DNA from: Streptomyces xanthii
Lineage (GTDB): Bacteria > Actinomycetota > Actinomycetes > Streptomycetales > Streptomycetaceae
NCBI RefSeq assembly: GCF_014621695.1
Contig: NZ_CP061281.1
Coordinates: 2,418,001-2,482,000, forward strand
Length of the DNA: 64,000 nt
Reading direction: 5' to 3'
Shown here: positions 25,137-33,789 of the stretch, piece by piece
How positions within the stretch are numbered: the stretch's first letter is position 1
Layout: every line of letters begins with the position of its first letter
Program-made: the position numbers and the translations under genes
Notes under the pieces: model-generated
Told to the model about the DNA's origin: nothing
The model's database searches: none
The model's input: the letters and a program-made list of their open reading frames with translations, nothing else

Positions 25137-26312
25137 ATGATCGAGGCAGTCGGCCTGACGAAGCGCTACGGCGCGAAGACGGCCGTGTACAACCTTTCCT
25201 TCCAGGTGCGGCCGGGAACCGTCACGGGCTTCCTCGGACCCAACGGGTCGGGCAAGTCGACGACGATGCGCATGATCCTGGGCCTTGACCAGCCCACCTC
25301 GGGTCAGGTGACGATCGGCGGCTACCCGTACAACAAGCTGCCGAACGCGCCGCGCCAGGTCGGCGCGCTGCTCGACGCCAAGGCGATGCACGGCGGCCGG
25401 GCCGCCCGCAGCCACCTGCTGTGCCTGGCGCAGCTCGCCGGCATCCCGGCCCGGCGGGTCGACGAGGTGCTCGGGGTCGTCGGTCTGCAGGACGTCGCCA
25501 AGCGCCGCTCCAAGGGGTTCTCGCTCGGCATGGGGCAGCGGCTCGGCATCGCGGCCGCGCTGCTCGGCGACCCGCAGGTGCTGCTCTTCGACGAGCCGGT
25601 CAACGGCCTGGACCCCGAGGGCATCCTCTGGGTGAGGAACCTGATGAAGTCGCTCGCCGCCGAGGGCCGCACCGTCTTCGTCTCCTCGCACCTGATGAGT
25701 GAGATGGCGCTGACCGCCGAGCACCTGATCGTCATCGGGCGCGGGCAGCTGCTCGCCGACATGAGCGTGCGGGACTTCATCGCGCACAACTCGGCGGGCT
25801 TCGCCCGGGTCCGCACCCCCGACATCGAGCCGCAGCAGCGCGAGAAGCTGTCCGCCGCGCTGACCGAGGCCGGCGGGCAGGTGCTGCCCGAGCAGGACGG
25901 GGCGCTGCGGGTCACCGGGCTGCCGCTGCCGCGGATCAGCGACCTGGCGCACGAGTCGGACGTCCGGCTGTGGGAGCTGTCGCCGCACCAGGCCTCGCTG
26001 GAGGAGGCGTACATGCGGATGACGCAGGGCGCCGTCGACTACCGCTCCACGGTGGACCAGCGGGCCGGGCTGCAGCAGCCGCTGCCGCCGGGCGCGGTGG
26101 CGCCGCAGCAGATGCCGGTCGCCGGCCAGGGCCAGCCCGGCTGGTACGCCCCGCCGCCGCCCCAGGAGCAGGCCCCGCAGCAGCAGCCCGCGCAGCAGAA
26201 CCCGTACGCGGCGCCCGCGCAGGCCCAGCCCCAGGCTCCGGCCCAGCCGCTGCCCCAGCCGCCCGCGGCGCCGCCCGCCGCCGCCCCGACCATGGACAAG
26301 GACGCCCGATGA
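25137..26312 (+). CDS. ABC transporter ATP-binding protein (cassette 2) with Pro/Gln-rich tail
   Basis: 391 residues. Walker A GPNGSGKST, signature FSLGMGQRLG, Walker B LLFDEPVNGLDPEG, H-loop SSHLMSEM; strongly similar to the ATPase at 21155 (KAMHGGR, LDAKAMHGG, SLEEAYMRMT). The C-terminal ~80 residues are low complexity (QQPLPPG, PPPPQEQAPQQQPAQQ, ending TMDKDAR), a composition shared with the N-terminus of its permease (STPPQPYAAPQQPP). Overlaps the permease start by four bases (ATGA). Confidence 0.9.
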   Translation: MIEAVGLTKRYGAKTAVYNLSFQVRPGTVTGFLGPNGSGKSTTMRMILGLDQPTSGQVTIGGYPYNKLPNAPRQVGALLDAKAMHGGRAARSHLLCLAQLAGIPARRVDEVLGVVGLQDVAKRRSKGFSLGMGQRLGIAAALLGDPQVLLFDEPVNGLDPEGILWVRNLMKSLAAEGRTVFVSSHLMSEMALTAEHLIVIGRGQLLADMSVRDFIAHNSAGFARVRTPDIEPQQREKLSAALTEAGGQVLPEQDGALRVTGLPLPRISDLAHESDVRLWELSPHQASLEEAYMRMTQGAVDYRSTVDQRAGLQQPLPPGAVAPQQMPVAGQGQPGWYAPPPPQEQAPQQQPAQQNPYAAPAQAQPQAPAQPLPQPPAAPPAAAPTMDKDAR

Positions 26313-27178
26313 GCACGCCGCCCCAGCCCTACGCCGCCCCGCAGCAGCCCCCGGCGACGCCCGACTGGCAGCTGGCCGGCGCCTCGTACGCCTCGCCGAT
26401 CCCGGTGCGCCGCGCGCACCTCGGCGACGCGCTGCTCTCGGAGTGGACGAAGATCCGCTCGGTGCGCTCCACGATGTGGACGCTCGGCGTGATGGCCCTG
26501 CTGATGGTCGGCATCGGCCTCGCCTCCGCGGCCGTCGTCGCGGCGGCCGACACCGTGGACGCCGGCGCGAACGACGTGCTGGGCCTCGGCTTCTTCGGCG
26601 TGCTGCTCGGCACGATCTGCGTGATCACGCTGGGCGTGCTGACCATCGCGTCGGAGTACGGCACCGGCATGATCCGTACGACGATGACGGCCTGCTCCAG
26701 CCGCAGCCGGGTGCTCGCCGCGAAGGCGATCGTGTTCTTCGCGCTCGTCTTCACGCTGACGACGGTGCTCGCGGCGCTGGTCGGCGCGCTCCAGGTGGGC
26801 ATCGTCGGCGCGGACTCGCCGAGCGGCTCCGCGTGGTTCAAGGCGACCGTCGGCGTCGGCCTGTTCGTGGCGCTGCTCGGTCTGCTCGGCCTCGCCGTCG
26901 GCACGCTGGTGCGGCACTCGGCGGGCGCGATCACGATCATGATCGGCCTGGTGCTGCTGCCGCTGGTCCTCGCGATGTTCATGTTCGCCCAGTCGCTCAA
27001 GGACGTGCAGCAGGCCCTGCTCGAGTACTCGGTGCCCAGCCAGCTGATCGTGCTGTACGGCGACTCGGTGGCCGGCGGAAGCGGCCCGACCGGCTGGGAC
27101 CCGCTGTGGTTCATGCTCGTGGTGACGGGCATCGCGCTCGGCGGCGCGTTCCTCTCGCTCAACAGCCGGGACGTGTAA
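26309..27178 (+). CDS. ABC transporter permease (cassette 2)
   Basis: 289 residues; a 35-residue Pro/Gln-rich cytoplasmic N-terminus, then LGDALLSEWTKIRSVRSTMWTLG and six helices including GVLTIASEYGTGMIRTTMTA and VGLFVALLGLLGLAVGTLVRHSAGAITIMIGLVLLPLVLA. It works with the ATPase at 25137. A homopolymer-like linker on both partners may tether them or bind another protein (inference). Confidence 0.88.
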   Translation: MSTPPQPYAAPQQPPATPDWQLAGASYASPIPVRRAHLGDALLSEWTKIRSVRSTMWTLGVMALLMVGIGLASAAVVAAADTVDAGANDVLGLGFFGVLLGTICVITLGVLTIASEYGTGMIRTTMTACSSRSRVLAAKAIVFFALVFTLTTVLAALVGALQVGIVGADSPSGSAWFKATVGVGLFVALLGLLGLAVGTLVRHSAGAITIMIGLVLLPLVLAMFMFAQSLKDVQQALLEYSVPSQLIVLYGDSVAGGSGPTGWDPLWFMLVVTGIALGGAFLSLNSRDV

Positions 27179-27195
27179 CGGGCTTTTGCCCGCCC

Positions 27196-27522
27196 TCAGT
27201 GGCGCGGCGCGTTCCGGGACCGCTGCACCTTCGTGGTGCGGCGGTCCTTCGCGTTCCAGCACGCCTTGTGCCAGTGCCGCCGGTCGTCCACTCCCCCGTA
27301 CTCGGGCCAGGCCACGACGTGGGCGACGCCCGAGGCGATCTCCTGGTCGCAGCCGGGACAGCGGTACGTCTTGCCGGCGGCGCTCGCGCCCGCGACGTGC
27401 CGCACGCTCCACTCCTCGCCCTGCCAGCTCTCGGTGGACTGGAACCCGCCGTACCGCCTCCCCTCGTCCTCGCTGCTGCCGGACGGTCCGCCGGAGTGGG
27501 GGCGGTTACGACGCGGGGACAC
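27196..27522 (-). CDS. Small Streptomyces protein with a CxxC...H...C zinc site
   Basis: 108 residues, Arg/Ser-rich start (SPRRNRPHSGGPSG) then YRCPGCDQEIASGVAHVVAWPEYGGVDDRRHWHKACW, a cysteine-pair/His/Cys arrangement likely to bind zinc. GASAAGKT fits the loose Walker A pattern, which probably explains 'ATP/GTP-binding' labels on homologues, but nothing else of a P-loop fold is present. Convergent with ABC cassette 2. Confidence 0.75.
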   Translation of the reverse strand: MSPRRNRPHSGGPSGSSEDEGRRYGGFQSTESWQGEEWSVRHVAGASAAGKTYRCPGCDQEIASGVAHVVAWPEYGGVDDRRHWHKACWNAKDRRTTKVQRSRNAPRH

Positions 27523-27742
27523 GGCTCACCTCACGGGTGCTGCGGGGCAGGGGTCCCGTCCAGCGTAGCCCGGCGCGCGGCGGGTACCCGACGGTCGTCA
27601 CCCTCGTCACGGCCGGGGCCCGTTCGAGGGGATCTTGGGAAAATCCGCCAATCTTCCCGCACAGCCGTGTCTTTGGCACTTGCCACCCGTTATTGCCCTC
27701 AGGGGGAGTGCCCGCGTCGGCGCCACGGAAGGCAGGAGTGCG

Positions 27743-28777
27743 ATGCGCGTAGGAACGTTTGTACTGGCAGCCCAGTTCCCGGGCCAGGGGCAGGGAGAGG
27801 CGCTGCACCGTGCGGTGCGGTCGGCCGAGGTCGCCGAGGAGGCGGGCCTGGACTCCGTGTGGCTCGCGGAGCACCACTTCGTGCCGTACGGGACGTGCCC
27901 GTCGGCGATCACGCTGGCCGCGCTGCTGCTCGGCCGCACCCGGACGCTGCGCGTCGGCACCGCCGTGAGCGTGCTGCCGACGGTCCATCCGGTGGCCCTG
28001 GGCGAGCAGGCGGCGCTGCTGCACCTGACCTCCGGCGGGCGCTTCTCGCTGGGTGTCGGGCGCGGCGGGCCGTGGGTGGACCTGGAGGTGTTCGGCAGTG
28101 GCCTCGCGGCGTACGAGTCGGGCTTCCCTGAGTCCCTGGACCTGCTGCTGCGCTGGCTGAGCGAGTCCCGTGTGGCGGGTGAGGGCGAGCGGTTCGGCTT
28201 CCGCGAGGTCGCCGTCGTGCCGCGGCCCGCGGAGGCGATCGAGGGGGCGGCGCCCGCCGGGCCCGAGGTCGTCGTGGCCTGCACCTCGCCGAAGACGGTG
28301 CGGCTCGCGGCCGAGCGGGGCCTGCCGATGCTGCTCGGCATGCACATCGGGGACGAGGACAAGGCGGAGATGGTCGCGCTGTGGCGGCGCTGCGCCCGGG
28401 AGGCCGGCCGCGACGCCGAGGAGATCCTCACGGCGCCTCATGTGGCGGCCGGTGTCGCCCAGATCGGTGACACGCGCCGGGAGGCCGTGGAGACGCTTCT
28501 GAAGGCGATGCCGGGTTGGCTGAAACAAGGCCTGGACGCACATGTGACGGTGGACGGGCGGGCGCGCGCGATGCGTGACCCGCACGCGTACACGGAGTTG
28601 CTGTGCGGGCTGCACCCCGTGGGCACGCCGCAGCTGTGCGCGGACCGGCTGGCCGCCACGTCCGAGCGGACGGGCATCTCGCGCTTCGCGCTGCTGGTCG
28701 AGGGATCCGGCGATCTCGCGGCGACGGAGGAGAACGTACGACGCCTGGGAGCCGAGGTGCTGGTGCAGCTCGACTGA
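27743..28777 (+). CDS. LLM-class flavin-dependent oxidoreductase
   Basis: 344 residues of the luciferase-like TIM barrel: MRVGTFVLAAQFPGQGQGEALHRAVRSAEVAEEAGLDSVWLAEHHF, SAITLAALLLGRTRTLRVGTAVSVLPTVHPVALGEQAALLHLTSGGRFSLGVGRGG, GGRF-type phosphate-binding segment and a long C-terminal helical part. It uses FMN (or F420 in close relatives) to reduce or oxygenate an unknown substrate. ATG at 27743 has GGAG six bases upstream. Single-gene unit. Confidence 0.88.
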   Translation: MRVGTFVLAAQFPGQGQGEALHRAVRSAEVAEEAGLDSVWLAEHHFVPYGTCPSAITLAALLLGRTRTLRVGTAVSVLPTVHPVALGEQAALLHLTSGGRFSLGVGRGGPWVDLEVFGSGLAAYESGFPESLDLLLRWLSESRVAGEGERFGFREVAVVPRPAEAIEGAAPAGPEVVVACTSPKTVRLAAERGLPMLLGMHIGDEDKAEMVALWRRCAREAGRDAEEILTAPHVAAGVAQIGDTRREAVETLLKAMPGWLKQGLDAHVTVDGRARAMRDPHAYTELLCGLHPVGTPQLCADRLAATSERTGISRFALLVEGSGDLAATEENVRRLGAEVLVQLD

Positions 28778-28905
28778 CCGGCCGGGTGGTCCCTCGGGTC
28801 GGGCAGGAAGCGGCGCGGGGCATGCCGGTACGGCGGTGGTGCTTGCCGCCCGGTACAGATGCACCTCCCGGGTACGGGGCGGCAAACGGAAGTCGGCCCC
28901 GGCCG

Positions 28906-29298
28906 TCAGCAGTCGCGCAGCTCGGGCGACTGGTTGAGCAGCTGGTTACGGGCCGAGGTGAAGCGGGCCAGCGTCTCGTCCACCGCGGGGTCCTGCGGGA
29001 AGACCGCGACCCGGTGGCAGTTCTGGAACGCGAGCCGCACCCCGAAGTGCCGCTGCAGGGCGCCGCGTATCGCGTCGCTCGCGAGCGCACGCAGCAGCTG
29101 GCCGCGTGCCTGCTCGTCCGGCGGCGGCGTCTGGTTGTCGGCGAAGGGGCCGCCGTCGACCTTCAGCTGGGCCACCAGGGAGCTGATCATCTCCCAGGCG
29201 TAAGGCAGGGAGGTCCGGACGCAGTCGACGAAGTCGGCTTCGTCGACCTCGCCTCGCTCGGCCTGTTCCAACAGGGCCGGTGAGACGTCGAGCGACAT
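28906..29298 (-). CDS. SCO5389 family protein
   Basis: 130 residues: MSLDVSPALLEQAERGEVDEADFVDCVRTSLPYAWEMISSLVAQL ... VRLAFQNCHRVAVFPQDPAVDETLARFTSARNQLLNQSPELRDC. It is highly conserved in Streptomyces next to nucS; function unknown. All-helical look, no signal peptide. Start at 29298 (GAGGAGA seven bases upstream). A short hairpin (ACCCCCGC/GCGGGGGT, 29314-29335) lies in its leader just before the ribosome binding site and may affect translation. Confidence 0.85.
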   Translation of the reverse strand: MSLDVSPALLEQAERGEVDEADFVDCVRTSLPYAWEMISSLVAQLKVDGGPFADNQTPPPDEQARGQLLRALASDAIRGALQRHFGVRLAFQNCHRVAVFPQDPAVDETLARFTSARNQLLNQSPELRDC

Positions 29299-29572
29299 GG
29301 GTTCTCCTCTCGCACCCCCGCGGGATGGCGGGGGTTGACGGACAGGCCGGGAGCCCGCGGCACGCACAGCGCAGCGAACACGCAGCGTGCACGCGTCGCG
29401 ACCTCCTGCTTCTACGGTAAGCAACGCAACCGGACGACAACAGGGCGTAGCGCGTACGGTTCGTACACAACCGGCCATTGCCGAACAGGCGGCTACCGGA
29501 ACAAAAGGGGTGGACCGTGAGGGGGCGCAGGGGGCGTCCCCGGGCGAAGTGCGCGGACCGGTCCGGGTCGAG

Positions 29573-29578
29573 TAGCGT
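29573..29578 (+). promoter_or_regulatory. TAGCGT -10 element of nucS (leaderless type)
   Basis: TAGCGT ends eight bases before the ATG at 29587; no ribosome binding site. Confidence 0.5.
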
Positions 29579-29586
29579 TGCCGACC

Positions 29587-30258
29587 ATGCGTCTTGTCAT
29601 CGCCCGCTGCTCCGTGGACTACGCGGGCCGGCTCACCGCCCATCTCCCGTCGGCACCCCGCCTGATCCTCGTGAAGGCGGACGGCAGTGTCTCCATCCAC
29701 GCGGACGACCGGGCCTACAAGCCCCTCAACTGGATGTCCCCGCCGTGCACCCTGAAGGAGGGCAGCGGCGACGACGAGGGCACGTGGACCGTCATCAACA
29801 AAGCGGGCGAGAAACTGATCATCACGATGGAGGAGATCCTCCACGACTCCTCGCACGAGCTGGGCGTGGACCCGGGTCTCATCAAGGACGGCGTGGAAGC
29901 GCACCTCCAGGAGCTGCTCGCCGACCGCATCGAGACGCTCGGCGAGGGCTACTCGCTGATCCGGCGCGAGTACATGACCGCGATCGGGCCGGTCGACATC
30001 CTGTGCCGGGACGCCGACGGGCAGACCGTGGCGGTCGAGATCAAGCGGCGTGGTGAGATCGACGGCGTCGAGCAACTCACCCGCTACCTCGAGCTCTTGA
30101 ACCGGGACCCGCACCTGGCGCCGGTCCGCGGCATCTTCGCCGCCCAGGAGATCAAGCCGCAGGCCCGTGTCCTCGCGACGGACCGCGGCATCGGCTGCGC
30201 CGTCCTCGACTACAACGCCCTGCGCGGCATCGAGGACGACAAGCTCCGCCTGTTCTGA
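29587..30258 (+). CDS. nucS: NucS/EndoMS, mismatch-specific endonuclease
   Basis: 223 residues, the single-protein mismatch repair nuclease that replaces MutS-MutL in actinobacteria. N-terminal DNA-binding domain [21 protein letters not shown]..., RecB-like C-terminal nuclease: [23 protein letters not shown] (the D-x(n)-E-x-K core), then TRYLELL. The C-terminal KLRLF is the sliding-clamp interaction motif. ATG at 29587 rather than the TTG at 29578. The gene is leaderless by appearance and ends in a strong terminator. Confidence 0.96.
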   Translation: MRLVIARCSVDYAGRLTAHLPSAPRLILVKADGSVSIHADDRAYKPLNWMSPPCTLKEGSGDDEGTWTVINKAGEKLIITMEEILHDSSHELGVDPGLIKDGVEAHLQELLADRIETLGEGYSLIRREYMTAIGPVDILCRDADGQTVAVEIKRRGEIDGVEQLTRYLELLNRDPHLAPVRGIFAAQEIKPQARVLATDRGIGCAVLDYNALRGIEDDKLRLF

Positions 30259-30271
30259 GCACCCCGAGACG

Positions 30272-30303
30272 AAAGCCGCAGACGCTCAGCGTCTGCGGCT
30301 TTT
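30272..30303 (+). terminator. Intrinsic terminator of nucS
   Basis: AAAGCCGCAGACGCT and AGCGTCTGCGGCTTT are perfect 15-bp arms separated by one base, followed by TT. Confidence 0.9.
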
Positions 30304-30362
30304 CCGTGACCGGCACCGCCCGCCACGGGACTTCGGCGGAGCCGAAGGGGGCGCCGGGGAGG

Positions 30363-30595
30363 CCGCACGCCGATACGGCTCCGCGCCGCCCCTACGAAGC
30401 CTCCCCGGAGCCGGAATCGGAGGCTCCAGGCGCGTCGGACGAGGGCGGCACAGCGGGCGGCGGAGCTCAGGACACCGACGCGTCTGCGGTCTTCTGCGGC
30501 TCCGCCGTGTCCACGTGGCGGAGCCGTACACCGACACGACCCCGCTCCCCTACGAAGCCTCCGCCGAGCCGGAGTCGGAGGCGCCGGGGGCCGAC
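30363..30595. repeat. Two diverged copies of the 3' end of the P-loop membrane protein gene
   Basis: About 75 bases at 30363-30440 and 30523-30595 are similar. Both include CCCCTACGAAGCCTCC followed by GGAGTCGGAGG- or GGAATCGGAGG-type sequence. In the minus-strand frame the second copy is the real gene terminus (SDSGSAEAS then stop) and the first would read SDSGSGEAS then stop, so the gene's tail is duplicated just beyond its own stop codon. The rest of 30304-30549 shows no gene. Confidence 0.55.
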
Positions 30596-33018
30596 TCCGG
30601 TGGGGCGCCGGTGTCGGTCGCCGGCGGCGAGGACGAGGGCGGCTGGGAGGTCGGCGGGGCCGAGGACGTCGGAGGCTTGGTCGTCGGCGGCCTCGTGGTC
30701 GTCGGCGGCTTGGTGGTGGGCTTCTTCGTCGGAGACTTCGTGGGCGACTGAGAGGGGGCGTCCGACGACGCGGACTCGCTCGGCTCCCCGGAGGGCGATC
30801 CGCTGGCCGAGTCCGAGGGTGTGGGCGATCCGGAGGCGCCGGTGTCGCCCGGCCGCGCCGAGGCCCCGTCCCCGGTGGCGGCGGGATCCACCGGGTCCGT
30901 GACGAGCCCGTCGCCGCCGTCGTCCACGGAGGCCGTCGGACGGGTGCCGACGCTGTCGGAGGGCGGCTCGTTGCTGGACGTGGCGCCGAGCGTCACGACG
31001 GTGCCGAGCACGGCGACGAGCAGCGCCCCGGCCCCGGCCGCGACGAGGTTGCGCCGGGTGCCGCTGACGAGGGACTTGCGGGCAGGCTCCCGCCCGCCGT
31101 CGACGACGGGCGCGGGCGGCACGGCGGCCTGCCGGCTCACCAGCGTCTCCGGCTCGCGCGGCGGGGCGGCGTAGAGGGCGGAGGCCGCGGGGATGCCGGC
31201 GGGCGGCGACGCGGACTCCTCGTGCATCGCGTCGGGGACCTCCTCGCCCGCGGCGGTGCGGCCGCCGGGCAGGACGCCGCCGGAGCGGTCCGCGACCAGG
31301 GCGAGCGCGCGCCGGCCCGCTATCGTGCCGCGCTTGTCGGCGAGGGCGCCGCGCAGCCCGATGGAGGCCTCCAGTTCGGCGCGGGCGCGGTCGAGCTGCC
31401 CGCCGAGCAGCGCGAGGATGCCCAACTCGTGGTGGAAGTAGGCCTCTTCGGGTACGTCCCCGGCCAGCCGGGTCGCCTCCTGGCCGGCTCGCAGGGCGCG
31501 CTCCCAGGCGCTCCAGGCGAGCCCGGCGGCGAACGCGGGCGCGGCGGCACGGGCCAGCTCCACGGCGGGACTGGTCTCGCCCTCGGCGGGCGGGGCCGTC
31601 AGGGGCAGCAGGGCGCTCAGCGCGGCAAGGACGGCGTCGCTCTCGGCGGCGACCCGCTCGGGCCCGACGGAGGGGTGTCCGGCCCACCAGGCGTAGTGGA
31701 GGGCGGCGGTGCGGGCGCGCTCGGCACTGTCGTCGCCGTAGCCCACGCCCTCCAGCTGGGTGCGGACGCCGGACGCGAGCCGGTAGTGGCCGCCGACGGA
31801 GGTGACGAGGGCACTCGAGACGAGCTCGGCGAGGGCGGCGTCGGCGTGCGTGTCGCCGACGAGCGCGGGCAGGTGCGCCTGGTGCGGGATCTCGCCGCCG
31901 AGCAGGACGGCGAAGCGAAGGGTGTCGCGGGCCGAGGCGCTCAGCCGGGAGGCGAGCAGCGCGGCGGGCGCGGCGCCCTCGGCGAGCGAGGGCAGCGGCA
32001 CGTCCGACCCGCCCGCTCCGTCGACGGGTGCGTCCGGCGCCGCGTCGGCGGCGGCGGGGGCGTCGAAGACGCTGAGGTCGTCGAAGGCGCTCGACGCGGC
32101 GCTCAGCCGGTCGCGCTGGCGGAGCAGGGCTCCGGCCTGGGCGAAGCGCAGCGGGAGTCCCTCGGACTCGAACCACAGGTCGCCGGCCCACTGGGTCTCT
32201 TCGTCGGTGAGCACGCGGCCGACGGCGCGCTCCAGGAGCTCCAGGCTGCCGCCGCGGCCGAGGCCTTCGAGGAGGACCTCCTCGACGTGGGCGTCGGCGG
32301 AGGGGGCGGCGACGTCGGGTGTGGCGGCGAGCAGGAAAGCGCACTCGGGCGTGGCGTCGAGAAGCTCGTCGAGCGCGTCGCCGCCGAACTCGAGGTCGTC
32401 CAGGAGGACGACGGCGCCTATGCCGCGGACGAGTTCGAGCAGGAGCGCGCGGTCGGGGCGGTGCAGCGGCGCGTTGTAGACGGTGCCGAAGAGGTCGTAC
32501 AGGAGGTCGGTGGCGGAGCGGCGGTGGCCGGAGAGCCGGATGACTCCGTCGGGCGCGATGTCGAGGCAGTCGTCGGCGAGCTGGTCGAGCAGCGCGGTGC
32601 GGCCCGAGCCGGAGGGTCCGGTCAGGCGTACGGAGCGACCGCGGGCGAGCAGCCGGACGAGGCGCTCACGGACCTCCTGGCGCTCCAGGAGCGGGAGCCG
32701 GGGCAGCGCGGGGCCCGGCGGCAGCGGCGGGCGGGCCGCGCGCGCCCGTTCGGCGCGCTCGGTGGCGTCGTACTTGACGGGCCGGCCCGGGCGCTCGCCG
32801 GGCGGGCAGGGCTCGATCTCGCTGCCGTCGACGGGGTTGACGGTCAGCAGGAAGTCGCCGGAGACCAGCTGCACCGTGCGGGCGAGCGCGGGCGCGGGCT
32901 GGCCGAAGTCGGGCGTGACGGGGTCGCGTGGCGGCCGTGTCCGGCCCCCGTGGCCGGGCGTGTCGCCACCCGGCCGGTCCTGGCCGAAATCTTCCGGTCC
33001 CCGGTTGATCGGGTCCAT
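30550..33018 (-). CDS. Large STAND-like P-loop membrane protein with Pro/Ser/Thr-rich outer tail
   Basis: 822 residues. N-terminal Pro/Arg-rich region, then a P-loop ATPase module LTGPSGSGRTALLDQLADD (about 130-150), VVLLDDLEFGGDALDELLD (Walker B), helical arms with ALLHQRDRLS and LARAAAPAFAAGLAWSAWERALRAGQEATRLAGD (TPR-like). A single membrane helix about 655-680 (NLVAAGAGALLVAVLGTVVTLGA) is followed by ~140 residues of Ser/Pro/Thr/Gly that would lie outside. It resembles NB-ARC/STAND regulators tethered to the membrane. ATG at 33018 is chosen over TTG at 33024. No effector domain is identified; role unknown. Confidence 0.75.
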   Translation of the reverse strand: MDPINRGPEDFGQDRPGGDTPGHGGRTRPPRDPVTPDFGQPAPALARTVQLVSGDFLLTVNPVDGSEIEPCPPGERPGRPVKYDATERAERARAARPPLPPGPALPRLPLLERQEVRERLVRLLARGRSVRLTGPSGSGRTALLDQLADDCLDIAPDGVIRLSGHRRSATDLLYDLFGTVYNAPLHRPDRALLLELVRGIGAVVLLDDLEFGGDALDELLDATPECAFLLAATPDVAAPSADAHVEEVLLEGLGRGGSLELLERAVGRVLTDEETQWAGDLWFESEGLPLRFAQAGALLRQRDRLSAASSAFDDLSVFDAPAAADAAPDAPVDGAGGSDVPLPSLAEGAAPAALLASRLSASARDTLRFAVLLGGEIPHQAHLPALVGDTHADAALAELVSSALVTSVGGHYRLASGVRTQLEGVGYGDDSAERARTAALHYAWWAGHPSVGPERVAAESDAVLAALSALLPLTAPPAEGETSPAVELARAAAPAFAAGLAWSAWERALRAGQEATRLAGDVPEEAYFHHELGILALLGGQLDRARAELEASIGLRGALADKRGTIAGRRALALVADRSGGVLPGGRTAAGEEVPDAMHEESASPPAGIPAASALYAAPPREPETLVSRQAAVPPAPVVDGGREPARKSLVSGTRRNLVAAGAGALLVAVLGTVVTLGATSSNEPPSDSVGTRPTASVDDGGDGLVTDPVDPAATGDGASARPGDTGASGSPTPSDSASGSPSGEPSESASSDAPSQSPTKSPTKKPTTKPPTTTRPPTTKPPTSSAPPTSQPPSSSPPATDTGAPPESAPGASDSGSAEAS

Positions 33019-33181
33019 GGTCAAAGCCCCCCAAAAGCGTGGTGTGCCGCTGCCCCTCCCGGCCTGTGCACACTGCGCTGTCGCTTCTGGTCCGGTGCCC
33101 GCGCGGCGGGTGTCGTACCGCGGGCGACCGAACCCTAGACCTTGGCACAGTATCTACGAACACGCGGGGTGCCGCGGCGCC

Positions 33182-33199
33182 CGAGACATCACAGTCTCG
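33182..33199. promoter_or_regulatory. CGAGAC/GTCTCG inverted repeat upstream of the P-loop membrane protein gene
   Basis: Six-base arms with a six-base spacer, in a 264-bp region between that gene and the STAS gene that also holds a TAGATA -10-like element nearby. Possible operator. Confidence 0.3.
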
Positions 33200-33282
33200 T
33201 GAGGATTGTGCGCGCTTCCCACTGGAATGAACGATTCATCCGTGGGCCCGGGGCCCTGGGCCGTCTTTTCGCCGTCCGGAGC

Positions 33283-33606
33283 TCAGACGCGCGGCAGCGA
33301 CTCCACGCCGATGCCGCCCTCGATGGCCAGGATCCGGTGCAGTCGCGTCGCGACCAGCAGGCGCTGCATCTGCGCCGGTACGCCTCTCAGCACGAGGCGC
33401 CGGCCGCAGCGGCCGGCGCGCCGGTGGGCGCCCATGATGACGCCCAGACCGGTCGCGTCCCACGAGTCCAGTCCGGACAGGTCGAGCACCAGATCACCGA
33501 TGCCGTCGTCGACGGCAGTGTGCAGGACCGTACGGGCGTCCGCCGCGCTGCGGACGTCGAGGCGCCCCCCGACGACCAGCTCGGCGTGGTCGCCCCTGAT
33601 GTGCAT
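33283..33606 (-). CDS. STAS-domain anti-sigma factor antagonist
   Basis: 107 residues: HAELVVGGRLDVRSAADARTVLHTAVDDGIGDLVLDLSGLDSWDATGLGVIMGAHRRAGRCGRRLVLRGVPAQMQRLLVATRLHRIL. It has the usual SpoIIAA/RsbV fold; the phosphorylation motif is DATGLG, with Thr where Ser is typical. It should control an unlinked anti-sigma factor. ATG at 33606 with GGGGGAG upstream. Transcribed in the same direction as the P-loop gene, 265 bp apart. An 18-bp tandem repeat lies upstream of it. Confidence 0.88.
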   Translation of the reverse strand: MHIRGDHAELVVGGRLDVRSAADARTVLHTAVDDGIGDLVLDLSGLDSWDATGLGVIMGAHRRAGRCGRRLVLRGVPAQMQRLLVATRLHRILAIEGGIGVESLPRV

Positions 33607-33638
33607 ATGCGCTCCCCCTGAGTACGAGAGGTGTCCGT

Positions 33639-33674
33639 GTGATCCAGGCGATCTGGGTGATCCAGGTGATCTGG
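33639..33674. repeat. Tandem 18-bp direct repeat upstream of the STAS gene
   Basis: GTGATCCAGGCGATCTGG followed directly by GTGATCCAGGTGATCTGG; one base differs. Each half contains CCAG...CTGG inverted arms, so the block could bind a dimeric regulator twice. It lies 33-68 bp upstream of the STAS start codon. Confidence 0.55.
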
Positions 33675-33789
33675 GTATGTCACTGCAACTGACTGGCGCG
33701 AGGCGTCAGAAGTTGCCGTCCGTAAGCGAACCGATACCGAAATCACCCCGAGGGGTGACATGGCGTCAGGCCCGCGTTCGATCGTGCGT

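Noticed and set aside
27196..27522. ATP/GTP-binding annotation for the 108-residue protein
   Set aside because: GASAAGKT fits the loose Walker A pattern by chance; the protein is too small for a P-loop fold and has a zinc-type Cys/His set instead.
28778..28905. Possible small gene between the LLM oxidoreductase and the SCO5389-family gene
   Set aside because: Only short GC-rich frames, no ribosome binding site; convergent intergenic DNA.
30306..30902. Plus-strand Pro/Ser-rich frames around 30.3-30.9 kb
   Set aside because: They are the complement of the P-loop protein's Ser/Thr/Pro tail and of its duplicated end.
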